Virus record (IMG/VR): IMGVR_UViG_3300025326_000091
Location: 1 to 41,755 of that record
DNA: 41,755 bases
Direction: 5' to 3' (one strand)
Source: a virus
Part shown: in pieces, positions 22,381-30,887 of the stretch
How positions within the stretch are numbered: the stretch's first letter is position 1
How the letters are laid out: every line of letters starts with the position of its first letter
Translations under genes and position numbers: made by a program
Notes under the pieces: generated by a model
What the model was told of the DNA's origin: nothing
The model's input: the letters and a program-made list of their open reading frames with translations, nothing else
Databases searched by the model: none

Positions 22381-23748
22381 ATGGGCGGGATGAACTATAT
22401 CGATCGGATCGTTGGCCGTGGGAGCGTAGATCCTTCGACGCTGGCGGCGAATCCGCGCAACTGGCGCCGGCACCCGAAGAGCCAGGGGATTGCGCTGGAC
22501 GGGCTCCTGGAACGTGTCGGATGGGTTCGCGAGGTTTTAGTGAACCAGCGGACGGGACGGATGATCGATGGTCACCTCCGTTTGGAGCTCGCGGTGGGGC
22601 GGGGGGAGGCGTCTGTTCCGGTGACGTACGTTGATCTCTCGCCGGAGGAGGAGTTGCTGGTGCTGGCGACGTTGGATCCCGTTGCGGCGTTGGCCGATGA
22701 CGATTCCGAGCGGCTGGATGCGATTCTGAAGGACGTTGGAGTCACCGGTAACGCTGGAGTGGACAAGCTCCTCCGGTCGCTCGTGTCGGATGGCAAGAAC
22801 GACGGCCTGACCGATCCCGATGCGATCCCGGAGCCTCCCGACGAGCCTGCCACTCAGCCGGGCGACCTCATCGTCCTGGGCCGGCATCGGTTGCTCTGCG
22901 GAGACAGCGCCAATCCGATGTCTGTTGAGATGCTCCTCGGTGACGAGCGGATCCAGCTCGTGAACACCGATCCGCCGTACAACGTCCGAGTCGAGCCGAG
23001 GTCGAACAATGCGATCGCCGCCAATCTCGCGGCGGGTGGGCGCGGCTCCAAGAAGGGCAACGTCCCCCGCGAGCAGCTCGACCGGATGCACCACCAGGGG
23101 CTCGACCTCGCTCGGCATCCCGGGAAGAGCAAGCCTACGGGGAAGATGCGGGCCCGTGACCGTGTGTTGGAGAACGACTTTGTCTCCGACGAGGCGTTCG
23201 CCGCGATGCTCAAGTCGTGGTTGGGGAACCTCGCAGCGATGCTCGAGCCTGGGCGATCGTTCTACATCTGGGGTGGGTACTCGAACATCAAGAACTACCC
23301 GGGGGCGCTGGAGAACGCAGGCCTGTACTTCTCCCTGGCGGTGATCTGGGTGAAGGAATGGCCCGTGCTCACCAGCAAGGACTTCATGGGGAACCACGAG
23401 TGGTGCTTCTACGGCTGGCGGGAAGGAGCGGCCCACTACTTCAATCCCGACATCACAAACGCTACGGACGTCTGGTCGGTGAAGAAGGTGTCTCCTCCGT
23501 CGATGATCCACCTCACGGAGAAGCCTGTGGAGCTCGCCGAGCGGGCAATGCAGTACTCGTCCCGCCGCGGCGAACACGTCCTAGACCTCTTCGGCGGTAG
23601 CGGCTCCACCCTGATCGCCGCCGAGCGCATGGGCCGGCGAGCGTTCCTGATGGAGATCGATCCAGCCTACTGCGATGTGATCGTCCAGCGCTGGCAAGAC
23701 TTCACGGGCGAGAAGGCTCAGGGCTGGCGGGGGAACGAGCCATCTTGA
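22381..23748 (+). CDS. ParB-N domain / DNA methyltransferase fusion, 455 aa
   Basis: Residues ~1-90 form a ParB-N-like domain (NPRNWRRHP, GRMIDGHLRLELA). Residues ~160-440 are an N4-cytosine/N6-adenine methyltransferase: catalytic DPPYNV (about 198-203) comes before the SAM-binding DLFGGSGSTLIAAE (about 401-414), the beta-class order. GGAGG precedes the ATG. Recognition sequence is unknown. It could protect phage DNA from host restriction or mark it for packaging. Confidence 0.82.
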   Translation: MGGMNYIDRIVGRGSVDPSTLAANPRNWRRHPKSQGIALDGLLERVGWVREVLVNQRTGRMIDGHLRLELAVGRGEASVPVTYVDLSPEEELLVLATLDPVAALADDDSERLDAILKDVGVTGNAGVDKLLRSLVSDGKNDGLTDPDAIPEPPDEPATQPGDLIVLGRHRLLCGDSANPMSVEMLLGDERIQLVNTDPPYNVRVEPRSNNAIAANLAAGGRGSKKGNVPREQLDRMHHQGLDLARHPGKSKPTGKMRARDRVLENDFVSDEAFAAMLKSWLGNLAAMLEPGRSFYIWGGYSNIKNYPGALENAGLYFSLAVIWVKEWPVLTSKDFMGNHEWCFYGWREGAAHYFNPDITNATDVWSVKKVSPPSMIHLTEKPVELAERAMQYSSRRGEHVLDLFGGSGSTLIAAERMGRRAFLMEIDPAYCDVIVQRWQDFTGEKAQGWRGNEPS

Positions 23749-23829
23749 CGCGCTGCCACAAGTCGTAGTAGTACTTTCGACAGCGGGCCCCTAGGACTTT
23801 CACTCGGGATAGTCCCACGGGAGCGCTAC
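23749..23829. other. Short intergenic gap before the terminase genes
   Basis: 81 bases with no gene. It has a TTGACG at 23746 and a weak TAGTAC about 18 bases on, and a GGACT...AGTCC inverted repeat. A promoter here for the structural genes is possible but not supported strongly. Confidence 0.25.
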
Positions 23830-24285
23830 ATGGATGGAGCCTCGCGAGTGCCGACGATAGCCACGCCGCGCAAGGTTTACTACCAACAGAGACGCTTGGA
23901 TGCGATGAAGCTCCGTCTCGGTGGGGCTACCTACCGCGAGATTGCAGAGAAGCTGAACATTCGTTTGCAGTCCGCACACGAGTTTGTGCGCCGGACCCTC
24001 GAGGAGAACAACAAGAAGCTACGGGAGGATGTCGAGCAGCTACGCGCGATTGAGCTTGCTCGTCTAGATTCTATGACTGTTGCGCTTTGGCCCGGGCGGT
24101 CTTCCCCAAGGGTGGCAGACACACTGATCCGAATCGGAGAACGGCGGGCGAGACTTCTCGGCCTCGATGCACCAAGTGAGATCCCGATCACGATGCCAGT
24201 GCAGATCACGTCGTTTCGGTTGCGGTTTGCAGACGGCCGCGAGGTTGCACCGGAACCTACGACATCAGAGCTTCAATCATCATGA
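23830..24285 (+). CDS. terS: Terminase small subunit, 151 aa
   Basis: It lies directly upstream of the large subunit and overlaps it (ATGA). Residues ~20-50 contain a helix-turn-helix (ATYREIAEKLNIRLQSAHEF) typical of small terminases, followed by a coiled-coil-like helix and a C-terminal beta segment. It should recognise the packaging site on the phage DNA. Identification rests on context plus the HTH. Confidence 0.7.
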   Translation: MDGASRVPTIATPRKVYYQQRRLDAMKLRLGGATYREIAEKLNIRLQSAHEFVRRTLEENNKKLREDVEQLRAIELARLDSMTVALWPGRSSPRVADTLIRIGERRARLLGLDAPSEIPITMPVQITSFRLRFADGREVAPEPTTSELQSS

Positions 24286-25562
24286 TCGCCGACCTCTATC
24301 TGCCCGATTTATATCCAATGCAAGAACGCCTAGTTGCCGACCGGGCGCGCGACGTCGTCACGCTCAGTGCTACACAAGTCGGCAAGAGCTATGCGCTCGC
24401 AGCGTGGCTGGTTGCGTCTGCTGTGGAGCATCCTCGACCGCATCCTTGGTGGTGGGTCGCGCCCACTTACAAGCAGGCCGAGATTGGATTCAACTATGTC
24501 CGTGGGTTTGCCCGCGCTGGCGGCCTTCTCGTCTCCGAGCGACACACATCGCCACCGAGCGTTCGTCTGATTCGTGGTGCGCAGATCGAGTTTCGGACAT
24601 GGGACAATCCACAGAACCTGATGGGCTCGCCCATTGCGGGCGGGGTGGTCGATGAGGCCGGCTTGCTAACGATTGAGGCCGATTCGGCGATTTCCTCCCG
24701 CCGCTCTGGAACGCTGGGGCCCCTCCGGTACATCGGAAACCCGGGATCGAGCGCGAGCCCATTCCGCAGGCTGTGCAGCCTTGGGGAGCAAGGCGCCGAT
24801 CCATCGAGCGAGTGGTATGGCGTCTACTCGTTCCACCGTTGGACTTGGAGGGACAAATACGAGGCGCTCATGCGCACCGATTCGTCGGGCGCATCGGAGT
24901 ACGCTCGGTTCGTGGATCAGGAGCGCGCGAGGCTGCCAGAGTACGAGTTCCGGCGTCTGTATGAGGCCGAGTGGACGGAGGATGAGGCGGCGGTATTTCA
25001 ATCTCTCCCAGGCCCGGGACTCCCCGCGATCGTTGGTCCTGCGGCCGGCGATTCGTATCTTGTTGGAGTCGATGTTGCGCAGCAGCAGGATTATCTCGTT
25101 GCCGTGATCATCTCGCGTCTACTCCGCGGGGTTGTGGGGATGGCGCGATGGCGTGGCGTCCCATATCCGCAGAGCGCAGATCGCCTTGCTGCTTTGTCAG
25201 ACAGTTGGAGTCGCGCACCGCTGGCGATTGAGGACAACGGCCCCGGGATTGCTTTGTTTCAAGACTTACAGCGGCGCGGAACGCCAGCCTATCCGTTCAC
25301 CACCACCGGACCGTCGAAACAAGAGGCGGTGATGCATCTCGCGGGCGAATTGGCTCGGAAGGATGGACGGGCCTTCAGGTACGCGGATCTTCCGCCGCTC
25401 GAACAAGAGCTGAAGATGTACCGCTACAAGCGGATGCCGAGTGGGAACTACCAGTACGGAGCCGCTGCGGGAGACCACGACGACTGTGTCATGGCGCTGG
25501 CGATTGGGCTCTGGGTTCTTGATCACCGAGTTGTCGATCTCGCCGGTTCTGGCTGGATGTAA
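24282..25562 (+). CDS. terL: Terminase large subunit, 426 aa
   Basis: The packaging motor and nuclease. The ATPase has Walker A SATQVGKS (residues 29-36) and a Walker B GGVVDEA (about 120-126). The nuclease domain has YLVGVDVAQQQDY (about 258-270), AIEDNGPG (about 316) and GDHDDCVMAL (about 400), placing the acidic residues as usual. The length is in the usual range or slightly short. Confidence 0.9.
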   Translation: MIADLYLPDLYPMQERLVADRARDVVTLSATQVGKSYALAAWLVASAVEHPRPHPWWWVAPTYKQAEIGFNYVRGFARAGGLLVSERHTSPPSVRLIRGAQIEFRTWDNPQNLMGSPIAGGVVDEAGLLTIEADSAISSRRSGTLGPLRYIGNPGSSASPFRRLCSLGEQGADPSSEWYGVYSFHRWTWRDKYEALMRTDSSGASEYARFVDQERARLPEYEFRRLYEAEWTEDEAAVFQSLPGPGLPAIVGPAAGDSYLVGVDVAQQQDYLVAVIISRLLRGVVGMARWRGVPYPQSADRLAALSDSWSRAPLAIEDNGPGIALFQDLQRRGTPAYPFTTTGPSKQEAVMHLAGELARKDGRAFRYADLPPLEQELKMYRYKRMPSGNYQYGAAAGDHDDCVMALAIGLWVLDHRVVDLAGSGWM

Positions 25563-25563
25563 T

Positions 25564-25722
25564 GTGGACGTCGTAATCACTGGAGCAAAGATCAAGTTCT
25601 GGACGCTGACGGGGCTTCTCATCCAGGTCTGGCTCGCCGCTGCGATTGCGTCGGTCGTTCTTGCTCCCGTGTTTTGGTTTGGTTACTGGTTTCTCGTCGG
25701 GCTCTTCGCCGGCCGCAGATAG
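25564..25722 (+). CDS. Small membrane protein, 52 aa
   Basis: A GTG just after the terminase stop. It is almost entirely hydrophobic (LLIQVWLAAAIASVVLAPVF, then WFGYWFLVGLF), one or two transmembrane helices. No family known. Weak Shine-Dalgarno; translation is likely coupled to the terminase. Confidence 0.5.
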   Translation: MDVVITGAKIKFWTLTGLLIQVWLAAAIASVVLAPVFWFGYWFLVGLFAGRR

Positions 25723-25790
25723 TTCGGAAGTCCTCGTTCCGCTACTACCTTCCCAAGTACCACTTACATTCCGAAACAGGAGAAACAGCC

Positions 25791-25976
25791 ATGAAGGCAC
25801 AGTTTCAGATTGAGGGCGATGGGGTTTCGATCGTGGAGGTCTCCTCGGAGAAGGCCGAGAGAGAGGTGCATCTGGCGACGACGTGGGAGAACGGATCGGT
25901 GTCTGTGCTTCCGCTCAGCCGTTCCGAGGCTCGGTCGATTGCGAGCGCCCTTATGGGCTGCGCGGCGGATCTATGA
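25791..25976 (+). CDS. Small hypothetical protein, 61 aa
   Basis: ATG after AGGAGA; its end overlaps the next gene (ATGA). A beta-rich start then a helix. No motif is recognised. Confidence 0.55.
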   Translation: MKAQFQIEGDGVSIVEVSSEKAEREVHLATTWENGSVSVLPLSRSEARSIASALMGCAADL

Positions 25977-26242
25977 TCCGGCCAGGGGACCGAGTGCGGG
26001 ACGAGATCTCCGGCATCACTGGCATCGTTACCGGGCGGTGCGAATATCTGTACGGATGCGAGCAAGTGCTGGTCACGCCAGAGGAGTGTAAAGACGGCGC
26101 TCCGGTTTCTGGGACTTGGCTCGACGAGCGACGCGTGAAGGTTTTGGCCGAAAGCGTCATCGGCTACGTCAAGCCTGATCTCAGCAGTGGCGGACCCCAG
26201 GCCTTTCCTCCTCCGATCGGAGTAGCAAGGGGGAGGAAATGA
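25973..26242 (+). CDS. Small hypothetical protein of a common phage/bacterial type, 89 aa
   Basis: RDEISGITGIVTGRCEYLYG followed by CEQVLVTPE looks like a small beta protein found in phages and bacteria; I recall the pattern but not a name or a function. The start and end overlap its neighbours (ATGA). Confidence 0.55.
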   Translation: MIRPGDRVRDEISGITGIVTGRCEYLYGCEQVLVTPEECKDGAPVSGTWLDERRVKVLAESVIGYVKPDLSSGGPQAFPPPIGVARGRK

Positions 26243-26469
26243 CACGCATCGGAGGAGAAACCGAGCGGAGGATGTTGCTGGCTCTTCGCAACGGCGTCAT
26301 CGACAAGGCCTCGCTACGCAAGATCGGTGTTCGGCACGACGCAGGATGTCAACTACGCGTCGCCGCAACGGAATGCACTTGTGATCCGGTGTTCGTGGTC
26401 AGGGAGAAGCGCCTGACGCTCCTGCCGGACGGAACGTTCGACCTCGTCTTTGAGGTGGTTGCGCCATGA
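26239..26469 (+). CDS. Small hypothetical protein, 76 aa
   Basis: Not recognised. Cys residues near the middle (DAGCQLRV, ECTCDP) could bind a metal; a beta-rich C-terminus follows. ATGA overlaps on both sides. Confidence 0.5.
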   Translation: MTRIGGETERRMLLALRNGVIDKASLRKIGVRHDAGCQLRVAATECTCDPVFVVREKRLTLLPDGTFDLVFEVVAP

Positions 26470-26666
26470 CCCGCGTAGCGTTGGGCCAGTGGATCGTGAC
26501 CGCCATGACGCTCGGCGCCGGAGGTGCCGTGACCTACGGCGTGTTCCAATGGTCGAAGCCGGCGGGATGGGTCGTGCTTGGCTTGATGATCTTCGGCCTA
26601 GCGATCACGACGGGGATCGCGCTGAGGGATGCGGAGAAGGATCTTGCACGACGTCAGGGATCATAG
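26466..26666 (+). CDS. Small two-helix membrane protein, 66 aa
   Basis: Two transmembrane helices (about residues 8-27 and 34-53) with a short charged tail. It overlaps the portal gene by up to 38 bases. Function is unknown. Confidence 0.5.
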   Translation: MTRVALGQWIVTAMTLGAGGAVTYGVFQWSKPAGWVVLGLMIFGLAITTGIALRDAEKDLARRQGS

Positions 26667-28824
26667 TCTCGCGCTTCTGAGCGCCGCTCTTCCGGCCGTC
26701 CGGAAGCTGTTCGGGGTTACCTTCCTGCACGGCGCCGGCGTGACTGCGTGGCCCGAGACCCTTCTGTGGCTCCGCGGTGGCGACGCCTCGCTGGATCGCG
26801 GCGAAGTCACTCTGTCGTCGGCCTATGCGGAATCGTCGCCGATCGCCGTGGCGATCTCCACCATCGCTGAGGACTCGGCCGGCGTACCGTGGGAGCTCTT
26901 CCCGAAGGGCAAGTCCAAGAAGCCGGTCGAGAGTCATGCGCTGTTCGATGTCTTCGCCGAGCCAAACGAGTACATGCATGGACTCCAGTTGTGGATCGGG
27001 ACCTACGTCAGTTATCTCCTCTTCGGGGAGGCCTTCTGGTACTACCCGGACTTGCTCGTTCCAGAGACGCCGACTGCGCCGGAGAATCAGCGCCTTGCCT
27101 CGCGGTCTGGAACGATCGAGATCCTCGATCCGCGGCGCGTGAAGTACAAGCTTGTCAACGGTTCGATCGAATGGACGCTCGACGTCAAGGGCGTTGGACT
27201 ACCGCTCCAGATCACCGGCCTCACCCTCTTCAAGCGGTACAACCCGTACGATCCGATCCGCGGGCTCTCCAAGGTCTTGTCGATCCTGATCGAAGCCTCA
27301 GGGGACCGCGCGGCGGCGGAGTGGAACCGGCGCTTCATGTCCGACCAGAACGGCATCCCGGCTGGCTTGCTCAAGCCTACGACGGGCGTTGGGATGACCA
27401 AGGACGAGAGGGAGGAGTACCTCCGCCTCTGGAACCAGAAGCACGGCAGCAAGCGCACGGTCGGGATCCTGCCGGCCGGCTGGGACTGGGTAGATCTCGG
27501 GGTTTCCCAGCGAGACATGGACTTCCGCGCACTGCGCGAATACAGCCGGGAGGAGATCCTGGGGATGATGGGCGTCCCGCCGTTCATCGCCGGCGTCCTG
27601 GACAAGGCGAATTACGCGAATGCCAGGGAGCAGAAGGAGGTCTACTGGCAGGGGACGATCACGCGCTTCATCACGTCGATCCAATGGACGTTGAACAAGG
27701 ATTTCCTGCCCAAGATCGGGATGGCCGACTTCGAGTTGTACGCGAAGTGGGAAGTCGTGAAGGCCATGCTGGAAGACTTCAAGACGATGGTTGCCACGGC
27801 GCGGGAGCTCTGGGCCATGGGCGTGCCGCTGGAGCAGATCAACGATCGCATGGATCTCGGGCTGGATCCCAAGAAGATCCCCGGGGCCGACCAGGGCTTC
27901 CTGCCGGTGGGGGTGATCCCGGTCGAGGCCATGCTCGCGAGTCCGGCGGGGATCGAGGAGACCGACGACGGTGCACGGCCAGAAGATGGGGGTCCGGAGG
28001 AAGGGGAGTCGGCCGGCGCGCGCCGGCGAACGCTGCTCCCGGTCGTGCTGACGTCGGACAAGCGCAAGGACGCGCTCTGGCGGGCCACCCGGGCGCAGAT
28101 CGCTGCTCATGAGATTCAGTTTCAGCGCGTCACGCGCCGGCACTTCCACGAGATCAAGCAGGAGATCGTCTCGAATCTTAGCGGCATGCGCGGGTGGAGG
28201 ATCCGGCACGGCGTCGGAGCCGCGAAGGAGGTCGAGTACTACCTGTTCGACCTCGACGCGGCGCAGCGGCGGCTCGTGAGCGCCACCGAGCCGATCTACC
28301 GCAGCGCGATCAAGCGCGGCGCCGATTCCCTCGTGGCCGAGCTCGGCATGGCCTTGCCGCTGCCGACGTCGTCGCCCGAGGTGATCGCGATGGTCGCGCA
28401 GGCGGGGCAGCGGATCGTGGGGGTCGATCTCACGGTGGCCCGGGAGGTTTCTGAGACGATTCGCGAGGGGATGCTGCACGGGGAGAACCTCGCGGAGTTG
28501 ACGAAGCGCGTGGACGAGGTCATGCGGGACTCGCTCGCCAGGGCCGCCACGATCGCCAGGACCGAGACGGCGTGGGCGTTCACGAAGACGCGCTTCCAGG
28601 CCATGCAGGCCAACGGGATCAGGCAGCACCAGTGGGTCTCCGCCAGGGATCCCGTCGTGCGCGAGACGCACGCCCCGAAGACGGGGGTGGACGGCGAGAT
28701 CCGGAAGGTGGGGGAACGCTTCAGCAACGGGCTTTTGTATCCGCTCGACTCGACCGCCGAGGACCCGGCGGAGGTCATCAACTGCCGCTGTATCGCGGTG
28801 CCGGTGATCCGGCCAGGGAGGTAG
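26629..28824 (+). CDS. Portal protein with C-terminal MuF domain, 731 aa
   Basis: A HK97-type portal (about residues 1-440) joined to a Mu gpF-like domain (about 640-727). The portal part has EWNRRFMSDQNGIPAGLLKP, then a LYGVPP-like MGVPPFIAGV. The MuF part shows ARTETAWAF, HQWVSARD, H-PKTG and INCRC. Fusion is known in several phages; MuF domains can carry capsid-injected effectors or serve in head assembly. The start is unsure: ATG 26629 or TTG 26644. Confidence 0.85.
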   Translation: MRRRILHDVRDHSLALLSAALPAVRKLFGVTFLHGAGVTAWPETLLWLRGGDASLDRGEVTLSSAYAESSPIAVAISTIAEDSAGVPWELFPKGKSKKPVESHALFDVFAEPNEYMHGLQLWIGTYVSYLLFGEAFWYYPDLLVPETPTAPENQRLASRSGTIEILDPRRVKYKLVNGSIEWTLDVKGVGLPLQITGLTLFKRYNPYDPIRGLSKVLSILIEASGDRAAAEWNRRFMSDQNGIPAGLLKPTTGVGMTKDEREEYLRLWNQKHGSKRTVGILPAGWDWVDLGVSQRDMDFRALREYSREEILGMMGVPPFIAGVLDKANYANAREQKEVYWQGTITRFITSIQWTLNKDFLPKIGMADFELYAKWEVVKAMLEDFKTMVATARELWAMGVPLEQINDRMDLGLDPKKIPGADQGFLPVGVIPVEAMLASPAGIEETDDGARPEDGGPEEGESAGARRRTLLPVVLTSDKRKDALWRATRAQIAAHEIQFQRVTRRHFHEIKQEIVSNLSGMRGWRIRHGVGAAKEVEYYLFDLDAAQRRLVSATEPIYRSAIKRGADSLVAELGMALPLPTSSPEVIAMVAQAGQRIVGVDLTVAREVSETIREGMLHGENLAELTKRVDEVMRDSLARAATIARTETAWAFTKTRFQAMQANGIRQHQWVSARDPVVRETHAPKTGVDGEIRKVGERFSNGLLYPLDSTAEDPAEVINCRCIAVPVIRPGR

Positions 28825-28826
28825 AG

Positions 28827-29291
28827 ATGTCGGGACAGATCAACAACCTTTCCACTTCTGTGAAGATGGTGCGGCACGCGATCGCCGCGGCGGCCGGTGC
28901 CGGTACAATCACGCCGACCGCCGGTGTGGACACCAAGGGCTTCAAGGGCTGCATGTTCGTCGTCGCCTTGGGGACGGTCACGGACGGGACGCCGACGATC
29001 AAGGTGCAGCAGTCCGACGACGACGGCGCGGCCGATACGTACGACGATCTCGTGGGATCGTCCGTTGCGATCGCGCTCACCGACGACAACAAGCTCGCCT
29101 TCGTGGACATCGTGAATCCTCAGAAGCGTTACCTCAAGTGCTTGTTCGTCCGTGCCGGCACGACGACGGGCTCCGTGCTCGACGGCATCGTGGCCCTCCT
29201 GTACAAGGCCGACTTCCGGCCGACGGCGCAGGACTCAACCGTCGCCGCCGGTGGAGAGATGCACTTCACGCCCGCGGAAGGGACGGCGTAG
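28827..29291 (+). CDS. Decoration-type small capsid protein A, 154 aa
   Basis: AGGGAGG precedes the ATG. It is a beta-rich protein with QQSDDDGAADTYDDL and YLKCLFVRAGTTTGSVLDGI. It shares this pattern with the next gene, so the two are paralogs. Position between portal and protease suggests a head accessory or decoration protein, inferred. Confidence 0.6.
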   Translation: MSGQINNLSTSVKMVRHAIAAAAGAGTITPTAGVDTKGFKGCMFVVALGTVTDGTPTIKVQQSDDDGAADTYDDLVGSSVAIALTDDNKLAFVDIVNPQKRYLKCLFVRAGTTTGSVLDGIVALLYKADFRPTAQDSTVAAGGEMHFTPAEGTA

Positions 29292-29293
29292 CC

Positions 29294-29704
29294 ATGACAA
29301 TCTCCGAAAACGCAAAGATCTACCGCGCGATCAAGTCGGAAGCGGCCGGCCAGACGCTCAAGAAGGGGGCCGGGATCCAGATGGTGGACGTCTCGAAGGC
29401 CATCGCGGTGCTGTCGATGGGCGCCATGACGGCCGGCGCGGAAGCGGTGTTCGCGGTGCAGCATTCCGACGACGACGTGGACGCGAACTACGTCACCCTC
29501 GCGTCCCTGCCGATCCCGGACAGCGCGGCGGACGAGATCTCGTACATCGAGGTCACGAACATCAGCAAGGCGTGGCTCCGCTGCACGGTGGCCAGGTCCG
29601 TGCAGGACTCCGTGATCGACGGCGTGATCCTGATCGCATACGGCGGCACGAACAAGCCGGTGCCGCAAACGGACGCCTCGCTGTCGGAGAAACTGCTCGC
29701 CTGA
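29294..29704 (+). CDS. Decoration-type small capsid protein B, 136 aa
   Basis: It shares the pattern with protein A: QHSDDDVDANYVTL and WLRCTVARSVQDSVIDGVI. It starts two bases after the stop of A. Inferred role as above. Confidence 0.6.
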   Translation: MTISENAKIYRAIKSEAAGQTLKKGAGIQMVDVSKAIAVLSMGAMTAGAEAVFAVQHSDDDVDANYVTLASLPIPDSAADEISYIEVTNISKAWLRCTVARSVQDSVIDGVILIAYGGTNKPVPQTDASLSEKLLA

Positions 29705-29720
29705 CGCGGAGGGGAATCTC

Positions 29721-30887
29721 ATGGCAAGCAAGATTCAGACGGTTATCTTCAGCAAGGAGAAGTCACCCTCCGGCGTCAACGGCGGCAAGGGCTGGACGGT
29801 GGACGCCTGCAAGAAGTGGCTCGCCGGCCACGAGATGAAGCACGACAAGTCGGACGAGAACGAGGCCGGCTACCGGTTCCGCCAGTTCCCGCCCGAGGAT
29901 TGCAAGGCCGGATCCTTCAAGACGCTCACGGACAACATGCCGATGGGCATGGCGATGGTGTCGTGCGACACCGCGAAGCAGGCCGGCGTGGAGGACTCCT
30001 CGTGCGACGGGTACTTCGAGGCCATGCGGGCGGCGCAGTCGGCCGCCTCCGAACGACAACCGCCGGATCCGGGCTCGTCCGCGGAGGACGCGAGCGAGGG
30101 CGCGCATGTGTGGCGGGCGTTCCTGCCCGAGATGAAGCACCTGGACATCAAGAACCGACGCGCGACGCACTTGATCTCGGACTCCACGATTGACCGGATG
30201 GGAGACATCATTGAGGCCGAGGGCTGGGACGTGACGGACTATCTCGCCAATCCCGTCGTGCTCGCGGACCACCGCTACTCCGTTTTCTCGATCATCGGCA
30301 GCGCCCGCGAGGTCGAGAAGACGAGGGAGGGACTCTACGCCACGACCGAGTTCGGGGATCACGAACTCGGCCAGGCGGCGTTCGAGCTGGTCCGCTCCAA
30401 GCTGGCGCGGGCCTGGTCCGTCGGCTTCAAGACCCGCAAGGCCGAATTCGCGATGGACGGCAAGAAGCGCGGGTGCGAGAAGTGCGCCGCGATCGTCGCG
30501 AAGAAGCGGAAAGAGCGGGAAGTTCCCGACGACGAGCCTCTGTACGTTGGCGGGATCCACTTCCACAAGCAGGAGCTCTTGGAGTACAGCCTCGTCGCGA
30601 TTCCCGCGAACCCCTCGGCCGTTATGCGGTCCGGCGTTCGCGGAGGACGATCGATACTACCGCTGTTCGAGATCAGGTCCGCGGCCGAGATCGACTCGCT
30701 CTTGCGCGCGACCGAGAAGGCCAACGCTGGCGAACCGGACCAAGGGTCCGCGTCCCTAGGGACGACCGTCCGCCGGTCACACGAAGACGAGGTGTGTGAC
30801 GCGATTCTCGACGCGCAGGCGAGAATCCGCAATTCCAATCTGTCGGCGCGCGTCTGGCGCGCGGCGGACGAGGTGAGAAAGAGATGA
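29721..30887 (+). CDS. Prohead protease (HK97/S78-like), 388 aa
   Basis: Maturation protease that processes the capsid. DRMGDIIEAEGWDV, VVLADHRY (His about residue 183) and ELLEYSLVAIPANPSA (Ser about residue 289) fit the S78 fold. A ~115-residue N-terminal extension with a KGWTVDACKKWLAGHEMKHD start is added, and a basic GCEKCAA insert (about residues 252-258) lies between the catalytic elements and may bind a metal. GCGGAGGGG precedes the ATG. Confidence 0.78.
   Translation: MASKIQTVIFSKEKSPSGVNGGKGWTVDACKKWLAGHEMKHDKSDENEAGYRFRQFPPEDCKAGSFKTLTDNMPMGMAMVSCDTAKQAGVEDSSCDGYFEAMRAAQSAASERQPPDPGSSAEDASEGAHVWRAFLPEMKHLDIKNRRATHLISDSTIDRMGDIIEAEGWDVTDYLANPVVLADHRYSVFSIIGSAREVEKTREGLYATTEFGDHELGQAAFELVRSKLARAWSVGFKTRKAEFAMDGKKRGCEKCAAIVAKKRKEREVPDDEPLYVGGIHFHKQELLEYSLVAIPANPSAVMRSGVRGGRSILPLFEIRSAAEIDSLLRATEKANAGEPDQGSASLGTTVRRSHEDEVCDAILDAQARIRNSNLSARVWRAADEVRKR

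Noticed and set aside
22001-22393. 130-codon frame through the candidate origin
   Set aside because: It is Pro/Arg-rich, crosses the iterons and homopolymer tract, lacks a ribosome binding site and overlaps the next gene's start.
27298-28671. Long minus-strand open frame across the portal gene
   Set aside because: Antisense to the well-supported portal-MuF gene; composition is typical of a shadow frame.
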